Assembly: GCF_012933505.1 (NCBI RefSeq)
Contig: NZ_JABBNB010000019.1
Coordinates: 1-64,000, forward strand
Direction of reading: 5' to 3'
Length of the DNA stretch: 64,000 nt
Source: Gordonia asplenii
GTDB taxonomy: Bacteria; Actinomycetota; Actinomycetes; Mycobacteriales; Mycobacteriaceae
The notes beneath the pieces are model-generated. The model ran no database searches, was not told the origin of the DNA, and worked only from the letters and a program-made list of their open reading frames with translations. Both the position numbers and the translations under genes were made by a program. Shown piece by piece: positions 47,732 through 56,484 of this stretch (position 1 is the stretch's first letter; the number at the start of each line of letters is the position of its first letter).

Positions 47732-49030
47732 ATGAGCATCGATTTCACCCCCGACAACATCTACGACCTCGCGCCGTCCGACCTGGTCCAGCCGAGTAAG
47801 GTGGCCGGCCGGATGTACATCGACCCCGATATCTTCGAACGCGAGATCAAAGACATCTTCGAGCGAACCTGGGTCTGGGTCGCACACGAAAGCGAGATCC
47901 CCGCAGCAGGCAATTTCAAGAGCACTCACGTCGGGCGGCAGCCGGTGATCGTCGTGCGCGACCGAAGGGGCGCGATCAACACGCTACTCAATCGCTGCCG
48001 ACATCGCGGTGCGAGCGTTTGCGAACAACGCACCGGCAAGGCCAACGGATTCACCTGCCCGTACCACGCGTGGTCGTACAGCCTTGACGGAAAACTGCGC
48101 GGAATACCGTATCCCGAGGGCTACGAGGGTGTCATGACCAAGGACGGCATGGGCCTGCGCAAACTGCGCACCGAGGCGTACTGCGGCATGGTCTTCGCGA
48201 CCTTCGACGACGATGCCGAGCCGCTGGAGGACTTCCTGGGTGACGCGAAGCCATGGATGGACCGCTTCTTCAAGCAGGGCGGTGGCTATCCGCTGAAAGT
48301 CCTTGGCACACACCGATTCAAGTTTCACGGAAACTGGAAGATCCAGTTGGAGAACACCACCGACGGCTACCATTTCCCGATCGTGCACCGTTCGTGGATG
48401 GCGTCGGTCGACTCCGAGACCGCCGACATGATGAGTTTCATGAACGATCCCGCCGCCACCACCCACGACCTCGGCAACGGTCACTCAGTGGCGCAGATGG
48501 TGCCCGAACACTCCGATCTCGACGCCGACGACGGCAGCGAGCCGTTGCAGGAACGCTTCAATGATCTTGTCGCAGAACTGAAGTCGCAGGGATTGTCAGA
48601 AGCGCAGGTTCGCCGACTGGTCCGCGCGATGCACGGCACCGGCTTCAACTTGAACCTGTTCCCCAATGTCTCGATGTCGATCTCGTTCCTTCGCGTGCTC
48701 AGGCCGATCTCCGTCGACGAGACCTACATCGAACACGTTGCGCTCGGACCTGACGGCCCGCCGGAGATCGTCGACCCGGTGAATCGCGAACGCATGCGCG
48801 TCCACGAGCACTTCCAGGGGCCATTCGGATTCGGCACACCCGACGACGCCGAGGGCTGGGACCGGGTGCAGCGGGGCGCAATCGGCGGTCCCGACCTGCC
48901 GATCATGGTCAACCGCGGAATCGGTCGTGAAACGCGGGCCGAACAGGGTTGGCCTACCTCACATGTCACCGACGAGACAGGTATGCGATCGGCATACACA
49001 AAGTGGAAGGAGATGATGAGCGATGTCTGA
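47732..49030 (+). CDS. iacC: Rieske ring-hydroxylating dioxygenase alpha subunit, IacC-like
   Basis: A 432-residue terminal oxygenase. Rieske cluster ligands C89, H91, C109 and H112 (NRCRHRGASVCEQ, FTCPYHAWSY). The mononuclear iron site is in ENTTDGYHFPIVH near residues 205–217. It is of the size and type of anthranilate/benzoate dioxygenase large subunits. The neighbours iacD, iacA, iacB, iacE, iacF, iacH and iacG identify it as the IacC oxygenase of IAA breakdown, which acts late, on the way to catechol. ATG at 47732; a longer frame from 47606 lacks conserved sequence. Confidence 0.83.
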   Translation: MSIDFTPDNIYDLAPSDLVQPSKVAGRMYIDPDIFEREIKDIFERTWVWVAHESEIPAAGNFKSTHVGRQPVIVVRDRRGAINTLLNRCRHRGASVCEQRTGKANGFTCPYHAWSYSLDGKLRGIPYPEGYEGVMTKDGMGLRKLRTEAYCGMVFATFDDDAEPLEDFLGDAKPWMDRFFKQGGGYPLKVLGTHRFKFHGNWKIQLENTTDGYHFPIVHRSWMASVDSETADMMSFMNDPAATTHDLGNGHSVAQMVPEHSDLDADDGSEPLQERFNDLVAELKSQGLSEAQVRRLVRAMHGTGFNLNLFPNVSMSISFLRVLRPISVDETYIEHVALGPDGPPEIVDPVNRERMRVHEHFQGPFGFGTPDDAEGWDRVQRGAIGGPDLPIMVNRGIGRETRAEQGWPTSHVTDETGMRSAYTKWKEMMSDV

Positions 49031-49604
49031 GGCGACCACCGCACCCGCCGCCCGCAAGCCGAAACCGGGGGCCTGGGCACCGATCACCGAGGCACGGCTG
49101 CTGCCGGTGTCGACGGTCGGCACCGACGACCCGCGGGTTGGCCGCGCGCTCGATCTCATCGCCCGAGAAGCTGAGCTGCTCGACCACAAGGACTACACGG
49201 AATGGGAGAAGCTCTACCTCGACGAGGCGCTCTACATCATCCCCATCGACCCGGACACCACCGACTTCGCGAACACCCTGAACATGGTCTACGACGACGC
49301 CACTATGCGCCGGATGCGCGTGACCCGCATGACTGAGGGCTACGCGATCGCCGCGGTAGACTCGGCGCGGACTGTCCGTACCGTCAGTCGTGTGGTGCCG
49401 TCTGATGTCACCGACGACGTGGTGCAACTGCGCGTCGGCCAGACGCTGATCGCATATAAACGTGGGCGCCATGACATCTGGGCAGCCAACGTCGACTACA
49501 TCGTCCGACTCGGCGAGTCGGCGATGTCGGATCGCATCCTGCAAAAGGTCATCCGACTAATCAACGGCAACGACGAAGTGCCCGCAGCTGGCTTCCTGCT
49601 GTAG
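49023..49604 (+). CDS. iacD: Ring-hydroxylating dioxygenase beta subunit, IacD-like
   Basis: A 193-residue NTF2-fold small subunit: ALDLIAREAELLDHKDYTEW, YIIPIDPDTTDFAN, DDATMRRMRVTRM and a C-terminal IVRLGESAMSDRILQKVIRL, characteristic of benzoate/anthranilate dioxygenase beta chains. Starts 8 nt before the iacC stop, so the subunits are co-translated. A strong terminator follows. Confidence 0.83.
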   Translation: MSEATTAPAARKPKPGAWAPITEARLLPVSTVGTDDPRVGRALDLIAREAELLDHKDYTEWEKLYLDEALYIIPIDPDTTDFANTLNMVYDDATMRRMRVTRMTEGYAIAAVDSARTVRTVSRVVPSDVTDDVVQLRVGQTLIAYKRGRHDIWAANVDYIVRLGESAMSDRILQKVIRLINGNDEVPAAGFLL

Positions 49605-49617
49605 GTGTGAGTGCACG

Positions 49618-49647
49618 ACGCCCGTGGCGAGAAATCACCACGGGCGT
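49618..49647 (+). terminator. Terminator of iacCD
   Basis: A perfect 10-bp stem, ACGCCCGTGG/CCACGGGCGT, with loop CGAGAAATCA, then TTGT. It lies 13 bp after the iacD stop. Confidence 0.85.
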
Positions 49648-49760
49648 TTGTGCTGTCTGCTCGGCGTCAGCTACGTACTCGCCCGACGGCGCTGGACAAG
49701 CGGGAGGGGCGTGCCACACATCTCCGAGGCCGGATGCACGTGTTTCCGGCATAGCTCAAG

Positions 49761-49797
49761 ACGGTGAATCCAACTGCATTGCAGTGGGATTCACCGT
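49761..49797. terminator. Near-perfect 37-nt hairpin at the 3' end of the aldehyde dehydrogenase gene
   Basis: ACGGTGAATCC, A, ACTGCA, centre T, TGCAGT, G, GGATTCACCGT. 17 of 18 pairs match, with a single A/G mismatch and a one-base centre. It sits 18 bp beyond the stop of the minus-strand aldehyde dehydrogenase gene. The rest of the 211-bp gap is unremarkable. Confidence 0.7.
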
Positions 49798-49815
49798 CAG
49801 CGGCAGTACCTCAGA

Positions 49816-51270
49816 TCACAGGATCACGGTCACCGTCTTGGTCTCGGTATAGGCCAGGATTCCTTCGTAGCCGAGTTCTCGGCCGATTCCGCTGGCCTTC
49901 ACACCGCCCCAGGGGAGTTGCGGTGCAAGGGGGGACCAGCCGTTGACGCCGATGGCGCCGGCCTCGACGCGGGCGGAAATACTGTGTGCCCGAGACACGT
50001 CGCTGGTCCAGACAGTCGCCGACAGTCCATACTGGTTGTTGTTGGCGAGCGCGACGGCCTCGTCGTCGGTGTCGAACGGAATCACGACGCCGACGGGACC
50101 GAAGATCTCTTCGCGGGCGACGGTCATGTCGTTGGTGCCGGCGAACACCGTCGGCTCGACGAAGAATCCCGGCCGATCAGGTGCGCTGCCGCCCGCGACC
50201 ACTCCCGCGCCTTCGTCGGCGCCCTTCTGCAAGTACCCGACGACGCGGTCGCGCTGACGTTCGTTGACCAGCGGACCCATCGTGGTCGCTGCGTCGAACG
50301 GGTCGCCGATCACCTGCGCGGCGGCTGCGCCACCGAGTCCGTCGAGGACTGCGTCGTAGACCGTGCGATGTGCGATGATGCGGGTGCCCGCCGCGCACAC
50401 TTCGCCCTGGTTGAAGAACAGACCCATCGCGCAGCCCTGCACTGCCGCTTCGAGATTCGCGTCGTCGAAGATGATCTGAGGAGCTTTCCCGCCGAGTTCC
50501 AACGCGGTGCGCTTGAAGTTGGTTGCGGAGTTGCGCAGTATCGCGCGACCAGTCTCGGTCGAGCCGGTGAACGAGATCTTCTTAATACCCTCGTGCAGCG
50601 ACATGGCCTCGCCGGTGACCTTGCCGATGCCGGTCACGACGTTCACCGTGCCCGGCGGGAAACCAGCTTCGGCTACCAGGCCGGCGAGGTGCAGGATAGC
50701 CAATGACGCGTCCTCGGCCGGCTTGATGATGACCGTATTGCCGGCGGCCAGTGCGGGGCCTAGCTTCCATCCCAGAATCATCAGCGGGGCATTCCACGGG
50801 ACGATGGCGCCGACGACGCCCAGCGGCTCGCGCCGGGTGTACGCGTGCTGCTGGATGGGGCTTCCCAGGTAGCCGTCGGTGGCGATCTGTTCGCCGTTGA
50901 TCTTGTCGGCCCAGCCCGCGTAATACCGCAGGGTACCGACTAGGTTCGGAACCATCAGTGCGACGCCGGCACCCACGGGGCGGCCCATGTCGAGCGATTC
51001 CAATGCGGCGAGTGTGTCGACGTCGCGCTCGACAAGGTCGGCGAGCTTGTTGATCAACACGCCCTTTCGTGACGGTGCGAGGGCGCCCCACTCGCCCCGG
51101 AAGGCATCGTTGGCGGCATCGACCGCGGCATCGACGTCAGATCCGTCGGCCGCGACGAGCTCCGTAATCGGTTGTCCGGTGGCCGGATTGAGCGTCACGA
51201 ACGATTCGCGCGCGGTGCGCCATTCACCGCCGATGAAGAGTCCGGTGTGCAGCGCAGAGATGTCGATCAT
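49816..51270 (-). CDS. NAD(P)-dependent aldehyde dehydrogenase
   Basis: A 484-residue ALDH. VVGAIVPWNAPLMILGWKLG, FTGSTETGRAI, the general base in ALELGGKAPQIIF and the nucleophile Cys in FFNQGEVCAAGTRI are all present, and EIFGPVGVVIPF is intact. It is encoded inside the iac island, against the direction of iacCD, with its own box upstream. Likely oxidises the aldehyde formed by the amine oxidase, for example indole-3-acetaldehyde to IAA; the substrate is inferred from context. Confidence 0.87.
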   Translation of the reverse strand: MIDISALHTGLFIGGEWRTARESFVTLNPATGQPITELVAADGSDVDAAVDAANDAFRGEWGALAPSRKGVLINKLADLVERDVDTLAALESLDMGRPVGAGVALMVPNLVGTLRYYAGWADKINGEQIATDGYLGSPIQQHAYTRREPLGVVGAIVPWNAPLMILGWKLGPALAAGNTVIIKPAEDASLAILHLAGLVAEAGFPPGTVNVVTGIGKVTGEAMSLHEGIKKISFTGSTETGRAILRNSATNFKRTALELGGKAPQIIFDDANLEAAVQGCAMGLFFNQGEVCAAGTRIIAHRTVYDAVLDGLGGAAAAQVIGDPFDAATTMGPLVNERQRDRVVGYLQKGADEGAGVVAGGSAPDRPGFFVEPTVFAGTNDMTVAREEIFGPVGVVIPFDTDDEAVALANNNQYGLSATVWTSDVSRAHSISARVEAGAIGVNGWSPLAPQLPWGGVKASGIGRELGYEGILAYTETKTVTVIL

Positions 51271-51406
51271 GGGTTGGATACTCCTCGGTGGAAGCGGATA
51301 ACGTCACCGGTCGTCGGGTGACCGCGTATGCGGAATGCCGGTGTCTGCCAACGCTATCCAGCTGGAAGTCCGACCACCAGGCGAACTTGACAACGCTCGT
51401 GTAGAG

Positions 51407-51415
51407 AATCCTTTA
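51407..51415 (-). promoter_or_regulatory. iac-island box C
   Basis: TAAAGGATT on the minus strand, inside the 16-bp GTAAAGGATTCTCTAC (GTA/TAC ends), 136 nt upstream of the aldehyde dehydrogenase start and in its direction. It overlaps the stop codon of the histidine kinase gene. Confidence 0.5.
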
Positions 51416-52924
51416 CCGATTGGCCGGGCCGATCACGCTGTCCACCAATGGAAATGCCAGGCGCACCGACGTGCCGCGCGGCGTGTTCGGCAGGTATTCG
51501 ATAGTGCCGCCGTGCCGTTCGACGATGTGCTCGGAGATGATCAGCCCGATACCCGAGCCGTCCTGCTTCGATGAGAAGGCTCCATGGGCCAACCGGTTGC
51601 CGGGACCGCCGGCCATCCCGCGTCCCTGATCGCGGATCAGGATGAACGCGGTGCCATCCGCCTCGCCGCTCTGCACCGCAAGTTCCTTGACTTCTGTTGT
51701 GGGCCGGATGATTTCGTCAAGGGCGTTGACGCACAGATTGATGATCACCTGGCCGATGAGGACACTTTCACCCTCGATCAGCAGATCCCGTTCAGGGACG
51801 TCGGCGAATACGCGGATGCCATGGTCGGCGGCGCGCAGCCGGACGAAATACAGACTTTCGGCGACGGTTTCGTTGAGATCCATGACCGCGGCGGTGCTTT
51901 CGATGCGCCGTACGTATCGCTTCACCGACTGGACGATGCCGGCGGCGCGCTGCAGCTGCTTCTCGATCTGGTCGATGCCATACCCCAGACTGCGCCGATC
52001 CACGGTGTCGGCGGTAAGGCGCGTCTTGAGTCCGCTGAGGTAGTTGGCCGAGGCTGCGAGCGGCTGGCCCAACTCATGCGCCAGCATCATCGCCATGTCA
52101 CCCATCGCGTTATAGCGACTCAAATACTGCAGGTGAGCCTCCTGGTAGGCGTTGCGCCGTTCCCATTCAACGCGTTCGGTCACGTCGCGCACGGTGAGCA
52201 CCCGCGATCGGATGCCGTCGTGCGCGACGATCTCGAGTTCACCGGCAAGCCAGATCGTGGTGCCGTCGGCATTCGTGAGTTCTTGGGAGATCCGGACGGA
52301 CCCCACGCCACCGTTGAGGCGGGCGACGACGTTTTCGTCGGACAGTCGTGGTTCGCACGGTCCGAGATCTTCGAGATGAATGCCGGCGAGGTCGGCGGGC
52401 GTGCTGCTGAACAATTGTGCGGCGAGCGGGGAGATGTCATCGATGCAGTTGTCGTCGTCGAGCACCACGATCCCGGCCTGTGTGTGAGTCATGATGCGCT
52501 GCAATGACTCTGACACACGGCTGAGTTCCTGCTCCAGAACTACCTCTTCGGCGATGTTGCGGAACTCGACCATGACGACCGGGCCGTCCTCGCAGTGCAC
52601 GAGTGTCGCACAGGCGTCGGTGAGGAAGTCGGTTCCGTCCTTCGCCCGGTATTTCCATCTCTTGCGGCTCGAACCGTTGACGACCGCCGATTGAAGCCAC
52701 GCGACCCCGACCTCGCGCCGATACTGGCGTTCCTGCGCACTCATGTGGTGGGCTTTGAGCGGTTTGAGCTCATCGACGCTGAACCCGAACATGTCGCACG
52801 CGGCCGGATTGGCCCACAAGATGTTCTTAGAACTCGCCTCGTGAATCAGAATCCCCGTGCCGGTGATGAGGATCATCTGTTCTATGTCGCGACGGGTGGG
52901 AAACATGACTCGAGAATCGTCCAC
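51413..52924 (-). CDS. Soluble PAS–PAS sensor histidine kinase (FixL-like)
   Basis: A 503-residue kinase without transmembrane helices. PAS1 spans about residues 12–125 (ILIHEASSKNILWANPAACD), PAS2 about 135–250, and HisKA carries the phospho-His in MLAHELGQPLAASANYLSG near residue 281. HATPase_c is about 385–495 (N-box INLCVNALDEI, G-boxes DQGRGMAGG and GSGIGLIISE). Start is GTG 52924 or ATG 52906. The AHELxQPLAA box is shared with FixL, TodS and StyS kinases. Its partner is probably the FixJ-like regulator at 56485. A cytosolic, small-molecule-sensing role is likely. Confidence 0.85.
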   Translation of the reverse strand: MDDSRVMFPTRRDIEQMILITGTGILIHEASSKNILWANPAACDMFGFSVDELKPLKAHHMSAQERQYRREVGVAWLQSAVVNGSSRKRWKYRAKDGTDFLTDACATLVHCEDGPVVMVEFRNIAEEVVLEQELSRVSESLQRIMTHTQAGIVVLDDDNCIDDISPLAAQLFSSTPADLAGIHLEDLGPCEPRLSDENVVARLNGGVGSVRISQELTNADGTTIWLAGELEIVAHDGIRSRVLTVRDVTERVEWERRNAYQEAHLQYLSRYNAMGDMAMMLAHELGQPLAASANYLSGLKTRLTADTVDRRSLGYGIDQIEKQLQRAAGIVQSVKRYVRRIESTAAVMDLNETVAESLYFVRLRAADHGIRVFADVPERDLLIEGESVLIGQVIINLCVNALDEIIRPTTEVKELAVQSGEADGTAFILIRDQGRGMAGGPGNRLAHGAFSSKQDGSGIGLIISEHIVERHGGTIEYLPNTPRGTSVRLAFPLVDSVIGPANR

Positions 52925-52941
52925 GATGCGGATGCACTCAA

Positions 52942-52957
52942 GTAAGGAATTGCTTAC
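52942..52957. promoter_or_regulatory. iac-island box D
   Basis: GTAAGGAATTGCTTAC, with GTAAG/CTTAC arms and TAAGGAAT inside, between the divergent kinase (start 52924) and iacA (start 53046) genes. A second GGTAAG lies 10 bp further on. The best palindrome of the set. Confidence 0.6.
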
Positions 52958-53045
52958 CGCTGGGACGGTAAGTCCCGATAGCGGGTGTCGACGTCGATAA
53001 ATAGTGTTCCCACCGGAGCGATTTCACATCGAATGGAGACTTCCC

Positions 53046-54218
53046 ATGACCACCCCAAGCGTGACTGACCGAATGTCCGCTGAGCCCGCGGGCCCGGACC
53101 GCGAGGCCGCATTCGTCCACGCCCTCGACGTGCTCGCCGATCGTCGTGATGAGTTCAACGCGCAGGGCTACGTATCGAAAGACTTTGTTGCACTTCTGAA
53201 GAAGGCCGGAATGTATCGTGCTTCGACGCCCGCGCAGTTCGGCGGTGAGCCGATGGCACCGTCGGACTTCATGCGTCTCGTCGAGCGCGTCTCGGCGGTC
53301 GACCCGGCCACCGGCTGGGTGGCGAGCTTCGGGTCGTCGCTGGTGTACTTCGCGGCCCTGCCCGTCGAAACGCAGCGCAAGATCTACGCTGCCGGACCGG
53401 ACCTCGCCTACGCAGGCGGTCTGTTCCCGATGCAGGAGGCGGAGAAGGTCGACGGCGGCTACGTGTGTTCTGGCGTGTGGCAGTTCGCCAGCGGATGCCG
53501 CGGTGCCGACATTCTCGGCATCGGGCTGGCGGGCGGACCGCAGACCGCGGGCAAGCCGCTGACCGCGCTCGTCGATCCAGCCGACGTCGAGATCGTCGAG
53601 AACTGGGATGTGGCAGGTATGAAGGCGACCGGGTCGCACGCGGTACGCGCCGACGGAGTGTTCGTACCCGACGAGATGACTTTCGTCCGCGGCGGCGAAC
53701 CGCAGATCGACGAGCCGCTGACCCGTTACCCGGCGCTCGCGTACGCTGCGCAGGTGCTTGCGGTGGTCACGCTCGGCGCCGCACGCGGGGCACTGGACTA
53801 TGCCATCGAGGTGGGGTCGTCGCGGACGTCGATCACCGGCGGTGCCAGCAAGGGCAACCGTTCAACTTACAAGATCGGCGTCGCCGAAGCCGAAGCGGAA
53901 CTGCGTGCGGCGCAGACGTTCTTCTACGGCACCACCGACACCGTGTGGGCCAAGGCTGTCGCCGCCATCGAGATCAGCGTCGAAGAGCAGGCGCTGCTTC
54001 GTCTTGCCGCGACGCACGCCGCCCACGCGGGGCGCCGAGTCGTGTTGCGCGCTTTCGACCTTGCCGGCACTGGCGCGATCTACCAGACCCATCCGCTGCA
54101 GCGCTTCCTGCAGGATGCACTGGTGCCCGCTCAGCACGCGATGTTGCAGACCAACACCTATGAGGCTGCGGGAGCGTTGCTGCTCGGGCTCGAAGCCGGC
54201 ATCCCCAGCTTCCCGTGA
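53046..54218 (+). CDS. iacA: Acyl-CoA dehydrogenase-fold flavin monooxygenase, IacA-like
   Basis: A 390-residue member of the HsaA/DszC-like, reduced-flavin-using monooxygenases with an acyl-CoA dehydrogenase fold. YRASTPAQFGGEPMAPSDFM, DPATGWVASFGSS, SGVWQFASGCRGADILG and NWDVAGMKATGSHAV are typical, with a type-2 C-terminal domain. In iac pathways IacA starts IAA degradation by hydroxylating the indole ring, with a flavin reductase partner (here iacG). ATG at 53046; it leads the iacA-iacB-iacE-iacF operon. Confidence 0.85.
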   Translation: MTTPSVTDRMSAEPAGPDREAAFVHALDVLADRRDEFNAQGYVSKDFVALLKKAGMYRASTPAQFGGEPMAPSDFMRLVERVSAVDPATGWVASFGSSLVYFAALPVETQRKIYAAGPDLAYAGGLFPMQEAEKVDGGYVCSGVWQFASGCRGADILGIGLAGGPQTAGKPLTALVDPADVEIVENWDVAGMKATGSHAVRADGVFVPDEMTFVRGGEPQIDEPLTRYPALAYAAQVLAVVTLGAARGALDYAIEVGSSRTSITGGASKGNRSTYKIGVAEAEAELRAAQTFFYGTTDTVWAKAVAAIEISVEEQALLRLAATHAAHAGRRVVLRAFDLAGTGAIYQTHPLQRFLQDALVPAQHAMLQTNTYEAAGALLLGLEAGIPSFP

Positions 54219-54268
54219 CCGGCTGACGACAGCTACGACTTCACCATCCATTTGCAAGGAGTTATCGA

Positions 54269-54622
54269 ATGGCACTACGTACTCTGTTCTGCGTCGGCAA
54301 CAACCAGAACTTCTTCGATCTGCCCAAGTCCGACATCGGCCCCGTGTGGGACGCGACGATGGAGTTCCTGTCTAGCCTGAACTCGATGGACGGCATCGAC
54401 ATCGTTGGAACGTTCGACGACGATGCACACATGGTCGGTCCGTCTGACGGCTGGCCGTGGACCTTCTATGTGCTCGCCGACGTGCGCGATCAGCAGACCG
54501 TCGCCGCCGCCTGCAACCTGCTGCGCACCATCATGGTGGGCGAACACGCGTTGTGGCGCTACTTCAAGCTCGAGGCTCGGATGGGCCGCGAACTCGTCAT
54601 CCGCGACGACGCAAGGGCCTGA
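54269..54622 (+). CDS. iacB: IacB-like small conserved protein
   Basis: A 117-residue soluble protein starting TLFCVGNNQNFFDLPKSDIG and ending LWRYFKLEARMGRELVIRDD. I recognise it by position and general pattern as the small protein that follows iacA in iac operons. No catalytic motif is visible. Its biochemical role has not been settled for the family as far as I know. AAGGAG lies before the ATG. Only 3 bp separate it from iacE. Confidence 0.75.
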   Translation: MALRTLFCVGNNQNFFDLPKSDIGPVWDATMEFLSSLNSMDGIDIVGTFDDDAHMVGPSDGWPWTFYVLADVRDQQTVAAACNLLRTIMVGEHALWRYFKLEARMGRELVIRDDARA

Positions 54623-54625
54623 GCA

Positions 54626-55387
54626 ATGTCACACGCACAGCCAGGAACGGCTGGCATCGCGCTCGTCACCGGGGCCGCGGGCGGAATGGGCAGCCACATC
54701 GCCCGGCGCCTGCACGCCGATGGCCATCGCGTGGTGCTCGCCGACCTCGCCCTCGACGCAGCCGAGCAGATCGCCGCCGAGCTCTCCGCTGACGGTTCCA
54801 CAGCTCGGGCCGTCCTGCTCGACGTCGCGCACCGCGACAATTTCGTTGCGGCATTGGAGGATTGCCGATCCACGTGGGGTGCGCCGACGATTGTCGTCAA
54901 CAATGCCGCCCGGACCCAGGCCGCGGACCTCATGACTCTGGCTGAAGACGAGTTCACAACTGTGCTGTCTACCAATGTCAACAGCATCTTCTTCGGCTGC
55001 CAGGTCTTCGGGGCCGCCATGGCCGACCAGGGTTACGGCCGGATCGTGAACATGGCCTCGCTCGCCGGGCAGAACGGCGGCACCGCCACCGGTGCACACT
55101 ATGCCACCTCCAAGGGCGCGATCCTCACCGCCACAAAAGTCTTCGCGCGCGAACTTGCCGGTAGCGGCGTCACTGTCAACGCGATCGCTCCCGGCCCGCA
55201 CGACTTGCCGGTCGTCAAGGCCACCGTTGCGCCGGACCGGCTCGGTGCGGTGATCGCGAGTATCCCGGTCGGTCGGCTGGGCAGTGCGTCGTTCGTCGCC
55301 GACATGGTCGCTCTGCTGACCTCATCCGATGCCTTCTTCGTCACCGGCGCTTGCTGGGACGTCAACGGCGGACTCTACGTCCGCTGA
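54626..55387 (+). CDS. iacE: Short-chain dehydrogenase/reductase, IacE-like
   Basis: A 253-residue classical SDR. VTGAAGGMGSHIARRL is the nucleotide motif, NNAA the structural motif, and Ser (NMASLAG) with YATSK the catalytic set. In described iac pathways IacE takes the product of IacA toward dioxindole-3-acetic acid. Third gene of the operon. Confidence 0.82.
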   Translation: MSHAQPGTAGIALVTGAAGGMGSHIARRLHADGHRVVLADLALDAAEQIAAELSADGSTARAVLLDVAHRDNFVAALEDCRSTWGAPTIVVNNAARTQAADLMTLAEDEFTTVLSTNVNSIFFGCQVFGAAMADQGYGRIVNMASLAGQNGGTATGAHYATSKGAILTATKVFARELAGSGVTVNAIAPGPHDLPVVKATVAPDRLGAVIASIPVGRLGSASFVADMVALLTSSDAFFVTGACWDVNGGLYVR

Positions 55388-55439
55388 AATCCATTCGGCC
55401 TCAAAAGCTTTCAATCCACATTCAGCACGGAGAACTACT

Positions 55440-56390
55440 ATGGCACTCATCGACGTCGTCGTCTCGGACATCGTGCAAGAGACATCCACCGTGAAGACGT
55501 TCTACTTCGCCAGGCCCGACGGCACTCCGGTCGGCCGTTACTCGCCGGGCGCACACATCGATGTCGTCGGCCCGACGTCGCTCACCCGCCAGTATTCGCT
55601 GTGCAGTAGGCCCGACGACGGTGACACCTTCGCCGTCGCGGTGAAGCGCGAAGAGAACTCGCGTGGCGGCTCGGTGGCGCTGCACGAGTTGGCAGTGGGT
55701 GACATCCTGCAGATCAGTGAGCCGCGCAATGTGCTGGCGATCGCCGACAGCGCGACCCACCACGTGCTCGTCGCGGCCGGTATCGGCATCACCCCGATGC
55801 TGAGCATGGCGCGATACATGGACGTTCACGGTATCAGCTTTGAGCTCCACTACTTTTCGCGAACGGAAGAGGATGCCGCGTTCCTGCCGTTGCTGCGTGA
55901 CCGGTGCCCGGAGAAGCTCTTCACCCACCTCGGCGTCGACCGTGAACAGCAAGAGTCGCTGCTCGTGACTGCACTGGAGAAAGCGCCGTCGGACACGCAC
56001 GTATATGTCTGTGGCCCTGAGGGTTTCATGGACAAAGCAATATCGGTGGCAGAGCGCTTCGTGGCGGAAGCCGCAGTGCACTTCGAGAGCTTCCATGCCG
56101 CGGCACAGGCCGATGCAGTGCAGAACGACTCGTTCGAGGTGGAACTCGACGGAGAGATCTACGAGATCCCCGCCGACAAGAGCATCGTCGAGGTTCTCGA
56201 CGAGAACGGCGTCGAAATCGACACGTCGTGCCAGGAGGGGATTTGTGGAACCTGCACGATGACGGTTCTCGCGGGGGTTCCGGAGCATCGCGACAATGTG
56301 CTGACCAAGGCGGAGAAGGAAGCAGGCGAACTGATCGCCGTCTGCGTATCACGCTGTGCGGGAAAGCACTTAGTTCTGGACTATTACTGA
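55440..56390 (+). CDS. iacF: PDR/VanB-type ferredoxin reductase, IacF-like
   Basis: A 316-residue electron-transfer protein: FMN/NAD-binding reductase (RQYSLCSRPDDGDTF, VAAGIGITPMLSMARYM, VYVCGPEGFMDKAI) followed by a plant-type 2Fe-2S domain with cysteines in DTSCQEGICGTCTM (near 264–272) and AVCVSRC (near 302). It would supply electrons to the IacCD oxygenase. The ATG is at 55440. Last gene of the iacABEF operon; a hairpin follows. Confidence 0.87.
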   Translation: MALIDVVVSDIVQETSTVKTFYFARPDGTPVGRYSPGAHIDVVGPTSLTRQYSLCSRPDDGDTFAVAVKREENSRGGSVALHELAVGDILQISEPRNVLAIADSATHHVLVAAGIGITPMLSMARYMDVHGISFELHYFSRTEEDAAFLPLLRDRCPEKLFTHLGVDREQQESLLVTALEKAPSDTHVYVCGPEGFMDKAISVAERFVAEAAVHFESFHAAAQADAVQNDSFEVELDGEIYEIPADKSIVEVLDENGVEIDTSCQEGICGTCTMTVLAGVPEHRDNVLTKAEKEAGELIAVCVSRCAGKHLVLDYY

Positions 56391-56409
56391 GTGGCTCACC
56401 TGGCGATAC

Positions 56410-56447
56410 CCGCGTGCCGAAACGAGCTTGCACGTATCGGCACGCGG
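56410..56447. terminator. Terminator between iacF and the response regulator gene
   Basis: CCGCGTGCCGA pairs perfectly (11 bp) with TCGGCACGCGG around a 16-nt loop. It lies between convergent stops at 56390 and 56485. Confidence 0.75.
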
Positions 56448-56484
56448 CCGCTGAGTGACCCAACCGGGTAGTCCTCCTTGCGGG

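Noticed and set aside
56410-56447. Hairpin after iacF as another copy of the 167-bp element arm
   Set aside because: It shares short words (GTGCCGAAACGAGCTT) but the rest differs and it is itself a perfect terminator-like hairpin; not enough to call a copy.
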